A stretch of 56,569 bases of DNA from Pseudomonadota bacterium (lineage in GTDB: Bacteria; Desulfobacterota; Desulfovibrionia; Desulfovibrionales; Desulfovibrionaceae): NCBI GenBank assembly GCA_023433925.1, contig JAEYTO010000076.1:1-56569 (forward strand), written 5' to 3'. A program made the position numbers and the translations under genes. Below, piece by piece: positions 1 to 7,033 of this stretch. Below the pieces are notes generated by a model that ran no database searches, had not been told where the DNA came from, and worked only from the letters and a program-made list of their open reading frames with translations. Within the stretch, counting starts at the first letter, position 1. Each line of letters opens with the position of its first letter.

Positions 1-127
1 GCTGGTACAATACTCGGCGGCGACATTCCGCCCTGGACTACATGTCACCTCTGGAATACGAAAGGGGTCACCACAATGCCGCTTGATCCTCAAGCGGAAC
101 ATTCTCCACGAAACCGTGTCAACTCCA
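1..127 (+). mobile_element. 3' end of an IS3-family insertion sequence (cut by window start)
   Basis: The first ~86 bases encode the tail of an IS3-type OrfB transposase, and the following ~40 bases should hold its right terminal repeat. The exact outer end cannot be fixed because the left end is outside the window; homology to the interrupted host gene resumes at about 128, so the IS boundary is placed at 118-127. The IS lies directly inside a helicase/restriction-type gene, whose remnant follows. Confidence 0.65.
3..86 (+). CDS. IS3-family transposase OrfB, C-terminal fragment (partial)
   Basis: In frame 3 the first 27 codons read WYNTRRRHSALDYMSPLEYE and a short tail, ending at a TGA at 84-86. 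The N-T-R-R-R-H-S-A-L-x-Y-x-S-P-x-E-Y/F pattern is the standard C-terminus of the rve (DDE) integrase domain of IS3-family OrfB, which joins DNA during transposition together with the frameshifted OrfA part. Only the end is in the window, so nothing can be said about the catalytic DDE residues or about whether the element is intact. Confidence 0.8.
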   Translation, partial: WYNTRRRHSALDYMSPLEYERGHHNAA

Positions 128-406
128 GACCTCACTACGCTCATCTATAACGACAAGATAACGCTGACGGGCATTCCCCTGGAAGCCTATGAATATGTCG
201 TTAATGGCAAGTCCGCACTGGATTGGGTAGTGGAGCGCCAGTGCGTGAAAACAGACAAGGCAAGCGGTATCGTTAACGATGCCAATGACTGGGCCAACGA
301 GACAATGAAGAACCCGCGCTATCCGCTGGAACTCTTCGCCCGCGTTGTGACCGTGAGCCTTGAAACGATGAAGATTGTGAGGGCATTACCTAGATTGGAC
401 ATCTAA
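128..406 (+). pseudogene. C-terminal remnant of a large helicase / type ISP-like restriction protein, interrupted by IS3
   Basis: About 92 codons remain, from DLTTLIYNDKITL to the TAA at 404-406. The segment with ALDWVVERQ, ASGIVNDANDWA, NPRYPLELF and a final VSLETMKIVRALP is one I recognise as the conserved C-terminus (target-recognition end) of very large 'predicted helicase' proteins of the COG4889 / type ISP restriction group. The open frame runs upstream into the IS3 sequence without a natural start, so the gene was cut by the insertion and its helicase and methylase parts lie beyond the window or are lost. It is probably non-functional. An alternative is a plain DEAD/DEAH helicase tail; the family assignment rests on recall. 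Confidence 0.6.
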
Positions 407-423
407 GCTAGCGCTTGTCTTTG

Positions 424-468
424 ATAAGAGAATGGGTGTGCAGATGTTATGCACACCCATTCTCTTAT
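424..468. terminator. Strong bidirectional terminator hairpin
   Basis: Perfect 19-bp inverted repeat (424-442 with 450-468) and a 7-nt loop, followed by T-rich sequence on the plus strand and A/T-rich sequence on the other side. It sits between the plus-strand helicase remnant and the minus-strand gene ending at 478, so it can stop transcription from both. Confidence 0.85.
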
Positions 469-477
469 TCATTTTAC

Positions 478-1131
478 CTAAGCATCATTATTACCTATGT
501 GTTTGATGAGCAAATGAGCTTCCTTAGTTGAAAGAGCATTGATTTCTTTATTGAATTTTTGTTTTGCGATGTTTTTAAGCACCTCATCGCTCATGTTTTG
601 CTTTGAAGCTAATCCTTTGAGCATTGAGATCTGCTTGGGGCTGATCGGATTAGAATGGGGACCTGGTTGGGCTTCTGGTAAAGGTGCCCTTTCTACGATT
701 GTGAAATCAACATCGATGACTGATCCACTATGCTCATTATCTGAGTTGATTATTGACTTAATATTGAAGGCATCACAAAGCACACGAGTTTTAGCTCTAG
801 TTGAAGCCACTCTGATGTAATGATCCGCGCAGCCCTTTGGCGTATTTGTTGGGCTTGCATCACCTATGTCAGAGAACTCTCTTCCGTCTGGAGTCGAAAG
901 ATTTGCTTCGCAAATGGCTGTATTGTCATTATCTTTTGAAGGTGCCTGAATCAATCTTGATTTAAGACTAGCAATGCCATGCTGATGTGCAAAATCAAGT
1001 ATGCCTTCGTAAGTTGCGGCATCCTTGCCCTTGATTTTTGTAATTGAGGAGGCTTTCATTTTGGGTTCAGGTAGTTTGGTGGTGCTTTGATTTGCCTGAA
1101 GGGATGCATTGTTCTTAGTGTTATTAGACAT
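478..1131 (-). CDS. Putative single-strand-annealing / recombination-type protein of a mobile element
   Basis: 217 aa. An AAGGAAA ribosome site precedes the ATG. The central part (about residues 35-125) carries YEGILDFAHQHGI, then IGDASPTN and IRVASTRAKTRVLCDAFNI. This layout (an ALxHExGL-like start, then GDAxPxN, then MAxTRAKARALRDAxNI) is one I have seen in phage and plasmid proteins suspected to act as Rad52-like single-strand annealing or ssDNA-handling factors. The C-terminus (about 165-217, ISPKQISMLKGLASKQNMS) looks like a small separate helical domain found at the end of such proteins. Low-complexity N-terminus. It is the last of three minus-strand element genes, 100 bp after the replication protein. 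Function is inference. Confidence 0.45.
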   Translation of the reverse strand: MSNNTKNNASLQANQSTTKLPEPKMKASSITKIKGKDAATYEGILDFAHQHGIASLKSRLIQAPSKDNDNTAICEANLSTPDGREFSDIGDASPTNTPKGCADHYIRVASTRAKTRVLCDAFNIKSIINSDNEHSGSVIDVDFTIVERAPLPEAQPGPHSNPISPKQISMLKGLASKQNMSDEVLKNIAKQKFNKEINALSTKEAHLLIKHIGNNDA

Positions 1132-1231
1132 GGTTGTTTCCTTTTTATTTTAAGAAGTTATTTGGTTTTTGGATGCTAGGATTGAAGATTTCGCAAGTGT
1201 ATGCATATGTATATGACAGTTAAATAAATAA

Positions 1232-1873
1232 TTACATCAGGATACTTTGAACTTTGGGATGGATTGGCCAATTTTTAGGAATGCGTGAAGAGCCAAATTC
1301 TCTGATTCCGAGCGGTGCATAATCTTTAGTCGCAGTCTTTGCTAAGTAACTGGCCCAATGGAAACATTTGTTGAATACGTCTGAAAAATTTTCATCATTT
1401 CTCCTGAGCATGATACCATTCGATTGAAGTTCACCATATCTTGATTTATTGCAGAAATTGATAAGCCCAAGCTGCTCAACACCAAGCTTCCGGTTCCACA
1501 TAGCTTCTGCTTGCCGCAGAACATGATGATAACTCTGGATTTTGTTCCCATCTAGCAGAAGTATGCAATGATAGTGTTGATGCTTTTCACACGACTGCTC
1601 TCTGACCCAAATATATACAGGGTCAAGTCCAGCTCTTTTATAGAACTTTATGAGGTCGGCAATAAACTCAGAGAAGATTTGATTTGATCTGTCGTTGTAA
1701 TACTCAGCAGGAAAGCGGACATCAAATCTGATAAAGAGCAACTTATTGTGTTTTGATATATAATAAATGAGCATATCTAATATTCTCTGGAGTATGTCTG
1801 TATAACATCCTTGACCTTTCGACTCATCAGCTTGGATACTTAATCCATAATAATTAGAATTCGAGATAATCAT
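1232..1873 (-). CDS. Inovirus Gp2 / YagK-YfjJ C-terminal family replication protein (HUH-like)
   Basis: 213 aa from the ATG at 1873, chosen over the ATG at 1885 because TGAGG lies at proper spacing before it. Visible family features are RFDVRFP, then WVREQSCEKHQHYHCILLL, whose H-Y-H fits the HUH metal motif, and near the C-terminus SYLAKTATKDYAP followed by REFGSSR. These are hallmarks of PF11726 (YagK/YfjJ_C, inovirus Gp2-like), proteins of prophages and satellites thought to start rolling-circle-type replication; the Tyr in SYLAK is the likely nucleophile. It lies between a recombination-like gene and a DUF3987 gene, which fits a replication module of an integrated element. Family call is firm, biochemical role inferred. 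Confidence 0.75.
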   Translation of the reverse strand: MIISNSNYYGLSIQADESKGQGCYTDILQRILDMLIYYISKHNKLLFIRFDVRFPAEYYNDRSNQIFSEFIADLIKFYKRAGLDPVYIWVREQSCEKHQHYHCILLLDGNKIQSYHHVLRQAEAMWNRKLGVEQLGLINFCNKSRYGELQSNGIMLRRNDENFSDVFNKCFHWASYLAKTATKDYAPLGIREFGSSRIPKNWPIHPKVQSILM

Positions 1874-2491
1874 GGTTAGCCTCATTTGGTTTTAATTTAT
1901 TGATGTATTTATCAATTTAGATATTACCTCAGACCTAGAAATGAAGACTACAAGAAGGATAAGTTTGACTTAACTCGCACATGCATTAACCTGATTTCAA
2001 TCACCATATTATGATGTCTGAATTATTTTAATACACGTCACAGTCTTATGTGTGTGCGTGCCCAGGATTAAACACCAACAATGTCGGCAGGCGTTTGGGT
2101 GTTATGAAGTCATGTTAACCCAAAGGGCTATAGCGGGAGAAATTGCGTCATGCACGTCTCCAACATAGCTAAAGTCCGGGCTGCTTCAGGTAGTCCAGAT
2201 GAGGCCTCCTCGGTGGCCGAGGGTAGAGCGGGTCTTTAGTCGTTGTCTTTGGCGGAGGATTGCCCAGATTAGTTATTACGCGTGGAGAGGAGGGTTAGTC
2301 TAGACATGCATGGTGTTGCTTTATTAACGAAAAAAACCAGGGTTTTTTCAAATTTTCAGGGGGGGGGCTTTTTTTTCTGACATAGATGCTCAAGGGGCTT
2401 GGCCGTTCTGGCTGGGCGAATGTGATTGTCAGTCAGGGGCTGGTCGCGCCTGCTATCACCGATGACTGTGGCCTGGCCCGGGGTATGATTC
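1874..2491. other. Non-coding 618-bp stretch of the island with palindromes and homopolymers
   Basis: No credible gene seen. It holds an AT-rich 6-6-6 inverted repeat (1899-1916, arms ATTGAT/ATCAAT) just upstream of the Gp2 gene, a near-perfect palindrome of A6CC-AG-GGT6 (2331-2348) and then a run of nine G and eight T (about 2359-2376). The A/T palindrome lies downstream of the DUF3987 gene and could be its terminator. The stretch could also hold a replication origin for the Gp2 protein, but no iterons were recognised. Confidence 0.4.
2331..2348 (-). terminator. Palindrome downstream of the DUF3987 gene, possible terminator
   Basis: AAAAAACC then AG then GGTTTTTT gives an 18-bp palindrome 144 bp after the stop of the minus-strand DUF3987 gene. 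The stem is mostly A-T, so it would be a weak terminator; a role as a protein binding site is also possible. Confidence 0.35.
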
Positions 2492-3868
2492 CTATTGTAT
2501 AATTATCTTGGGAGGAAACTTCTCTGGTTTGAAGGAGGAGCGCAAGCAATCGTGGTTAACTCGACAGATATTTTGGGGCCTACCGCCCTTGCTTCCTGGG
2601 GGCGGAGGTAATGTGTCGTCAAATATTGCGTTAGTTTGTCTAAGATATGCCAAGCCCATATCGAACTCTGCGCGGCTCATTTCGTTTCTTATGTAAGCGA
2701 ATAGCTTCGTTACGTGGAAGTAGCTATATCCGCCTATATGTATAGCTATCTTCTTTGCAGGCAAATATCCGGGCACAGGGAAAAGGTCTATGCAGGCATC
2801 GAGCATACATTCTCTGAGCCAATTAATAACCCATATGGCATCTTGCATGGACTGCTCATCAATTTGCAACTCATTTAAACAATGGTTATAGGCCATGATA
2901 ATTGCAGCAATCCTTGCAGCATGCCCTGTCGAGCGGTTATCCCAGGAGTTAATAGCCTTTTGACATGTTTCGCCAATCCACGGGTGTCTGATTCCAAGAT
3001 TGACTAGGTACTTATTCTGGTCATATTGATCCAGTATAGATTTTGCTGAGGGAGATAAAGTGAATGTTGTGTTCTTTTTGGGTCGGGAGTTATCACTTGA
3101 GGCTCTGTCGAGAATGCTCTTAAGCCGATTTTCGAAGAATGTCGGAGCTATTTTCGATCCTGGTTGATCGAAAGGTGGAAGGAATGAATTGGAGGGGATG
3201 ATAAACGAACGGGCAAGGAATCCATTTGTATTAAGCTTGTAACGCGTTACGCATTCTAGCAGCGTATCTGGCTGTGTGGCACTAAGAATTACAATAGATG
3301 GATTTTCAACCCTTATCGTTCCTTTATATTGAGTCGTATTCTCAACTGGTTCTCCTTCCAGCATCTGAAGAATCCATGAGCGCTGGTTGCTTTTATAAAG
3401 TAGGCTCTGGAGTGTGCCAATTTCGCCATCAATAATTGAGATAGATCCAGATTGCTCTACAAGTGTAGACAGCAATGATTGAGGCGTGCAGTTGCCTTGT
3501 ATAGTGAGTCGTATGGACGGTTGTGGCGTGTCTATTTTTTGATTGCCTGAGGAGACTGCTTCGTATTGCTCCTTGAGCGATTTTTCAAGATGACTAATAG
3601 CGCGCCGAGTGACCTTTAGTGAGTTCGTTTTCCCGCATCCAGTAAGGCCATTTAGGATAGTACACATAGAAATGTGTTCATGATGGCTATTGCTTATTGC
3701 TATGCTGCATGCACCGCGCATTGCTATGGCAACTGCGGAAAGTAGACAGACAAATGCAAATTCAGTTCGCGTCTTATGCTCTTTTGAGATGTAACGTGCA
3801 GTTTCCAGGAGTTTATGCATAGGGCGCTGGTTCGCGTTATCTCTTTCTGATAAACCATGAATGCGCAT
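2492..3868 (-). CDS. DUF3987 domain P-loop ATPase of a mobile element
   Basis: 458 aa. A Walker A motif GLTGCGKT is at about residues 74-81 and a Walker-B-like IIDGEIG follows near residue 145. The spread of conserved segments matches DUF3987 (PF13148), a helicase-like ATPase family carried by prophages, plasmids and integrative elements, often beside or fused to primases, and taken to help element replication. The C-terminal part (about 380-440) looks like a small winged-helix region. It is the first gene read away from the tRNA-Arg site and is followed by the Gp2-type replication gene on the same strand. Codon use is A/T-rich compared with the core genes beyond 7.5 kb. Exact substrate unknown. 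Confidence 0.7.
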   Translation of the reverse strand: MRIHGLSERDNANQRPMHKLLETARYISKEHKTRTEFAFVCLLSAVAIAMRGACSIAISNSHHEHISMCTILNGLTGCGKTNSLKVTRRAISHLEKSLKEQYEAVSSGNQKIDTPQPSIRLTIQGNCTPQSLLSTLVEQSGSISIIDGEIGTLQSLLYKSNQRSWILQMLEGEPVENTTQYKGTIRVENPSIVILSATQPDTLLECVTRYKLNTNGFLARSFIIPSNSFLPPFDQPGSKIAPTFFENRLKSILDRASSDNSRPKKNTTFTLSPSAKSILDQYDQNKYLVNLGIRHPWIGETCQKAINSWDNRSTGHAARIAAIIMAYNHCLNELQIDEQSMQDAIWVINWLRECMLDACIDLFPVPGYLPAKKIAIHIGGYSYFHVTKLFAYIRNEMSRAEFDMGLAYLRQTNAIFDDTLPPPPGSKGGRPQNICRVNHDCLRSSFKPEKFPPKIIIQ

Positions 3869-4212
3869 GTCACCGAGCCTTGTAGTAGTGTTTATGTTGC
3901 ATAGTCATGCATAGTTTGTTTTTTTATGCGATGGTTTGGTCAGTGTGTATCTAATTATGATGCGAAATCATTCTGCATTTTACTCTTGGCCAGGGCTTTT
4001 TTATTGGGGAGAACTTGCTGCGAGGTATATTGTATGTTCCTAGGTGATAAAGCGTGGCGTGGTTTGTGGTTGAATGTCAACCTGCTCGATAGACGAAACA
4101 AGTGGTTTTGAAAAGTGGCATGGCCGTCTGGGCCAGACCGAAGAAGTCGTTGTATTAGTTCTTGGCAGTGTCACTCATGCCACTCCTCGTTTCTCGGCGA
4201 CGCTGGCTCCAC
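3869..4212. other. Non-coding stretch upstream of the DUF3987 gene
   Basis: AT-rich upstream region that must hold the promoter of the DUF3987 gene, although no clear -35/-10 pair was picked out. A 61-codon plus-strand frame (3926-4111) has no ribosome site or recognisable content and is left out. The GC rises after about 4130. Confidence 0.4.
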
Positions 4213-4237
4213 GCGCCCGTAGTTCAGGTGGATAGAG
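4213..4237 (+). pseudogene. 5' half of a tRNA gene (Arg-type), remnant
   Basis: Twenty-five bases match the start of a tRNA: an acceptor strand GCGCCCG, the TA at positions 8-9, then a D-arm GTTCAGGTGGATAGAG. The match stops abruptly at 4237, with A-rich sequence following and no anticodon or T-arm. The sequence is close to, but not the same as, the first 25 bases of the intact tRNA-Arg(TCT) 86 bp away on the other strand (differences at positions 7 and 11), so it derives from another tRNA-Arg-like gene. It looks like a scar of integration or excision at a tRNA. Confidence 0.65.
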
Positions 4238-4284
4238 GAAAAATAAATGCAAATCTAGTTCCCCCTATGTTCCCCCGGAAACAA

Positions 4285-4314
4285 AAAGGGTTAAGCCAAG
4301 TGGCTTAACCCTTT
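4285..4314 (-). terminator. Terminator of tRNA-Arg
   Basis: Perfect 14-bp stem (4285-4298 with 4301-4314), followed on the minus strand by a T-run copied from the A5 at 4283-4287. It lies 8 bp after the encoded CCA end of the tRNA. Confidence 0.85.
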
Positions 4315-4322
4315 GATTTTCC

Positions 4323-4399
<77 letters not shown>

Positions 4400-4463
4400 G
4401 TGGAGCAGGGGAATATAGGTGAGTGGGCGGGCCGGGTCAAGGTGGGCCGGCAAGGGGTAAGTG

Positions 4464-4473
4464 GGTCAGTTTG
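4464..4473 (+). repeat. 10-bp direct repeat left of the IS1-type transposase gene
   Basis: GGTCAGTTTG occurs here, ending one base past the transposase stop codon, and again at 5343-5352 just beyond the transposase start. IS1-family elements make target duplications of about 8-10 bp, so the pair could be one; but no clear terminal inverted repeats were found just inside them, so chance is possible. Confidence 0.35.
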
Positions 4474-4474
4474 T

Positions 4475-5299
4475 TTAGTCGGCAAGCCCGGCGATTTCCT
4501 CCAAGCTCCAAACGTGGTCTGAAACGCCAGCCTCCATGGCCGGGGTCACGCGCAGGGTCTTATGGATGCGCGCGAAGTTATAATACATGAAGTGGAGAGC
4601 TATGGCGTGAGCCAAGTTTTCGACCTTTTTTGAGAAGGCATTGGTCAGCCGGGTGAACCGCCTCATGCTCATGCGCATGGTGAGGTTTTGGCGCTCCACG
4701 AAACTGGTGGAGACGTGCTTGATGTCCGGGGTTCCGCTAACCACGATCTTCTCTGCTCCGATACACGCCGCCGGGCTGTAGCGCCTTCCGGCCTCCGGAT
4801 CTGGGCCATAAATCTTTTGAAGCATGGCGTAATCGACACCGCCACCATATGCGTGGTCAACGGCCTCCAGATAGGCCCTGTGTCCGTCCGTGGTCAGTTG
4901 AACACGGTTGGCCAGCCTTGAGGCCAAGTCTTCCATGAAAAGGCTCGCGGTGTCCGCGCCCCGGTCGCCTACCATCCAAGACGGGACAAGTTTGGTGTCC
5001 GCACAAATGGCCGTCCAGGTCCACACATCCCCATAGCCGAATTCACCCTGGTGCTCTTCGGGGACATTCTTCTGTTTGGAATAGCAGAAGGACCAAATCT
5101 CATCACACTGAATGCGCTTACAGGGCAGCCCTCGCAGTGCTTTGTCCTGATACTCCGCACAGGCGCGGCCCACATCGACCAAAAGCTTGGTGACAGTGTT
5201 TTTGGCAACGACCGTGATCCTAACGGTGGCGCGGATGCTGCTTCCTTCCACAAGGCAGCCTAGGACTTGAGCGCGCTTGGCGATGGGCAACTTGTTCAT
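4475..5299 (-). CDS. IS1-family transposase (DDE)
   Basis: 274 aa from the ATG at 5299 (MNKLPIAKRAQ), the usual family start; an upstream in-frame extension is unlikely. Residues 1-60 form a helix-turn-helix region (LVEGSSIRATVRI, NTVTKLLVD). The DDE domain shows CDEIWSFCY, then GDVWTWTAI, LTTDGHRAYLEAV, and the C-terminal block HVSTSFVERQNLTMRM with RRFTRLTNAFSKK, followed by YNFARIHKTLRVTP. This matches IS1-like single-ORF transposases, which cut and join DNA at the element ends. No frameshift is seen, so it may be active. It lies between the tRNA-Arg and the ImmA gene and points back at the tRNA. Confidence 0.85.
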   Translation of the reverse strand: MNKLPIAKRAQVLGCLVEGSSIRATVRITVVAKNTVTKLLVDVGRACAEYQDKALRGLPCKRIQCDEIWSFCYSKQKNVPEEHQGEFGYGDVWTWTAICADTKLVPSWMVGDRGADTASLFMEDLASRLANRVQLTTDGHRAYLEAVDHAYGGGVDYAMLQKIYGPDPEAGRRYSPAACIGAEKIVVSGTPDIKHVSTSFVERQNLTMRMSMRRFTRLTNAFSKKVENLAHAIALHFMYYNFARIHKTLRVTPAMEAGVSDHVWSLEEIAGLAD

Positions 5300-5342
5300 G
5301 AGGCGAAGATATCTCTTCGTGCAAAAGCGGTCAAGCAAAAAT

Positions 5343-5352
5343 GGTCAGTTTG
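5343..5352 (+). repeat. 10-bp direct repeat right of the IS1-type transposase gene
   Basis: Second copy of GGTCAGTTTG (see 4464-4473). Its end overlaps the start of the palindrome in front of the HTH-ImmA gene, so if it is a target duplication the element landed at the edge of that regulatory region. Confidence 0.35.
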
Positions 5353-5366
5353 CAAAATTTCGCAAA
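5349..5366. promoter_or_regulatory. Candidate operator: 18-bp imperfect palindrome
   Basis: TTTGCAAAATTTCGCAAA is symmetric at 16 of 18 positions. It lies 7 bp upstream of a TTGACA box and 33 bp upstream of the HTH-ImmA start codon. An HTH protein that represses its own operon would bind in such a place. Confidence 0.5.
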
Positions 5367-5372
5367 TCGTCG

Positions 5373-5401
5373 TTGACAGCTTTTCTGGGATAGGGTACAT
5401 G
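5373..5401 (+). promoter_or_regulatory. Candidate promoter of the HTH-ImmA operon
   Basis: A perfect -35 TTGACA (5373-5378) with a 17-bp gap to a weak -10 (TACATG, 5396-5401). The -10 would overlap the first ATG at 5399, so transcription would begin near 5408, where a second in-frame ATG lies. This raises the chance of a leaderless message; alternatively the real -10 is elsewhere. Confidence 0.4.
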
Positions 5402-6538
5402 GTTCCCATGGACTTGAGCAATTTTCGGACTCCCGGGCAATACATAGAAGCCCTCATCGCCTCTCGCGAGTGGACGCAGCGAGTGCTTGCTATAATAATT
5501 GGAATTGATGAAACCATGCTGAACAAAATTATCAGCGGGAAAAAATCAATTGATGCTAAAACATCTCTTTTGCTTGCTGACGTATTTGGGGTCAGCGCAT
5601 CAGATTTTCTTGGGCTTCAGAAAGAATATGATCTGGCCAAAGCAAAAATTGAAATGCAACCAGACCCAGGTAGAGCTACAAGGGCACATCTATTTGGAGA
5701 ACTACCTATATCTGACATGATAAAGCGTGGGTGGCTGTCTGCAAACAATATTCGTGACGTGGCCCAGGTTGAAGCTGCCCTAGTAAAATTTTTTGGGGCA
5801 AAATCGGTTGATGACATTGAAATACTGCCTCATGCCGCGAAAAAGACTCAAACATTCTCTCCTGCAACGCCAGCACAAATCGCATGGCTATACAGGGTGA
5901 AAGCGATCGCGGAAGAAATGATTGTCGGCAAATACTCCATGAATGCTGTAAAATCAGCAATAGAAAAATTAAAAATCCTTCTCCACTCTCCAGAGGAAGC
6001 AAGAAAGGTTCCTAGAATATTGGCAGAGTGCGGGATTAGATACTTGATTGTTGAGGCTTTGCCTTCATCGAAAATCGACGGCGTTTGTTTTTGGCTGAAT
6101 GATAAATCGCCGGTAATCGCAATGACTTTAAGATATGATCGCATTGACAATTTTTGGTTTGTTCTTCGTCACGAGATTGAGCACGTCATTCAAAAACATG
6201 GACAGCAAAAGGTGATGATTGACGCTGAACTAGAGGCTGGATCGCCTCCTAATATATCAGAAGAAGAGCGACTGGCAAACAGAGCTGCCATAGAGTTCTG
6301 TATTCCTCAGAAAAAGATGGAGAGCTTTGTTGCGAGAAAGCATCCTTTCTTTAAAGAGTCAGATATTCTTGGTTTTGCCAATACGTTACATGTACACCCT
6401 GGAATTATAGCTGGACAGCTTCAGCATAGAACAGGAAGGTATGATCGTTTCAGGCCGCATCTAGTAAAGATACGCCATGCAGTTTCCCCAAGTGCCATGG
6501 TAGATGGATGGGGAGACATCGCGCCGATAGATTTATAA
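5399..6538 (+). CDS. HTH-XRE / ImmA-IrrE metallopeptidase fusion
   Basis: 379 aa from the ATG at 5399 (GGGATAGGG before it); 5408 is an alternative start. Residues 10-75 form a HigA-like helix-turn-helix (LIASREWTQRVLA, IISGKKSI, LLLADVFGVS). Residues 250-305 carry the zinc peptidase motif HEIEH (258-262) with a downstream ERLAN segment giving a likely third ligand Glu290. ImmA/IrrE proteins cleave or displace repressors in mobile elements and stress responses; fused to HTH they often act as the regulator of a toxin-antitoxin or defence-type unit. It is followed after 12 bp by a partner gene. A+T-rich codons contrast with core genes, so it is likely acquired. Target protein is unknown. Confidence 0.8.
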   Translation: MVPMDLSNFRTPGQYIEALIASREWTQRVLAIIIGIDETMLNKIISGKKSIDAKTSLLLADVFGVSASDFLGLQKEYDLAKAKIEMQPDPGRATRAHLFGELPISDMIKRGWLSANNIRDVAQVEAALVKFFGAKSVDDIEILPHAAKKTQTFSPATPAQIAWLYRVKAIAEEMIVGKYSMNAVKSAIEKLKILLHSPEEARKVPRILAECGIRYLIVEALPSSKIDGVCFWLNDKSPVIAMTLRYDRIDNFWFVLRHEIEHVIQKHGQQKVMIDAELEAGSPPNISEEERLANRAAIEFCIPQKKMESFVARKHPFFKESDILGFANTLHVHPGIIAGQLQHRTGRYDRFRPHLVKIRHAVSPSAMVDGWGDIAPIDL

Positions 6539-6550
6539 CAAGGAGTGTTT

Positions 6551-7033
6551 ATGGCTACTAAAAAGAAAGAATTTCAGGAAATCATTCGACGTTACAAGCA
6601 ACAGACTGGCAAAACCGAAGTAGACATGAAAGAGGTTGCTAGGTTTGCCGTTACGCTGGGCCTGCCTTTGCCAAAGCCTAAAGACCCAATAGACCGGCTT
6701 GCTGAGGAATTTACGAAAGTAGCACGGGACGAAATCCGGTACGATCAGAAAACAGGAAAGCCATATCGAGCAAATCACGCGATTACTGGCGGTTATGGGA
6801 GCCAACAATACCATTTATGGATAGACATTGATGAGGCTCCAAGAAAGCAAATGCACAAAAGTCTTATAATGCGCCGTGAACAGATGGTTGGTGATGGCCT
6901 TCAATTAACCCTTGACGCCATGCATTGGAATAACGTCAACCCGAATGAAGAACCCATTACGATTCCGCTTGATTTCACAGATGATATTGAATGGAAGCTG
7001 AATGCTCCAGATGATGGAAAAGAAGTGGCCTAA
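6551..7033 (+). CDS. Conserved protein of unknown function, partner of HTH-ImmA
   Basis: 160 aa; start at 6551 (MATKKKEF) behind an AAGGAG site, 12 bp after the ImmA stop, so co-transcribed and probably co-regulated. I recall homologues in the same position behind ImmA/IrrE genes, sharing the blocks EVDMKEVARFA, GKPYRANHAI, WIDIDEAPRKQMHKSL and RREQMVGDGLQLTLDA, then NPNEEPI. There is no signal peptide or membrane segment. The steady pairing suggests it is the protein handled by, or acting with, the peptidase. A toxin role cannot be shown: no nuclease, kinase or similar motif was recognised. Low GC like its neighbour. Confidence 0.6.
   Translation: MATKKKEFQEIIRRYKQQTGKTEVDMKEVARFAVTLGLPLPKPKDPIDRLAEEFTKVARDEIRYDQKTGKPYRANHAITGGYGSQQYHLWIDIDEAPRKQMHKSLIMRREQMVGDGLQLTLDAMHWNNVNPNEEPITIPLDFTDDIEWKLNAPDDGKEVA

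Noticed and set aside
3926..4111. 61-codon plus-strand frame in the island
   Set aside because: No ribosome site, no recognised features, and opposite to neighbouring genes.
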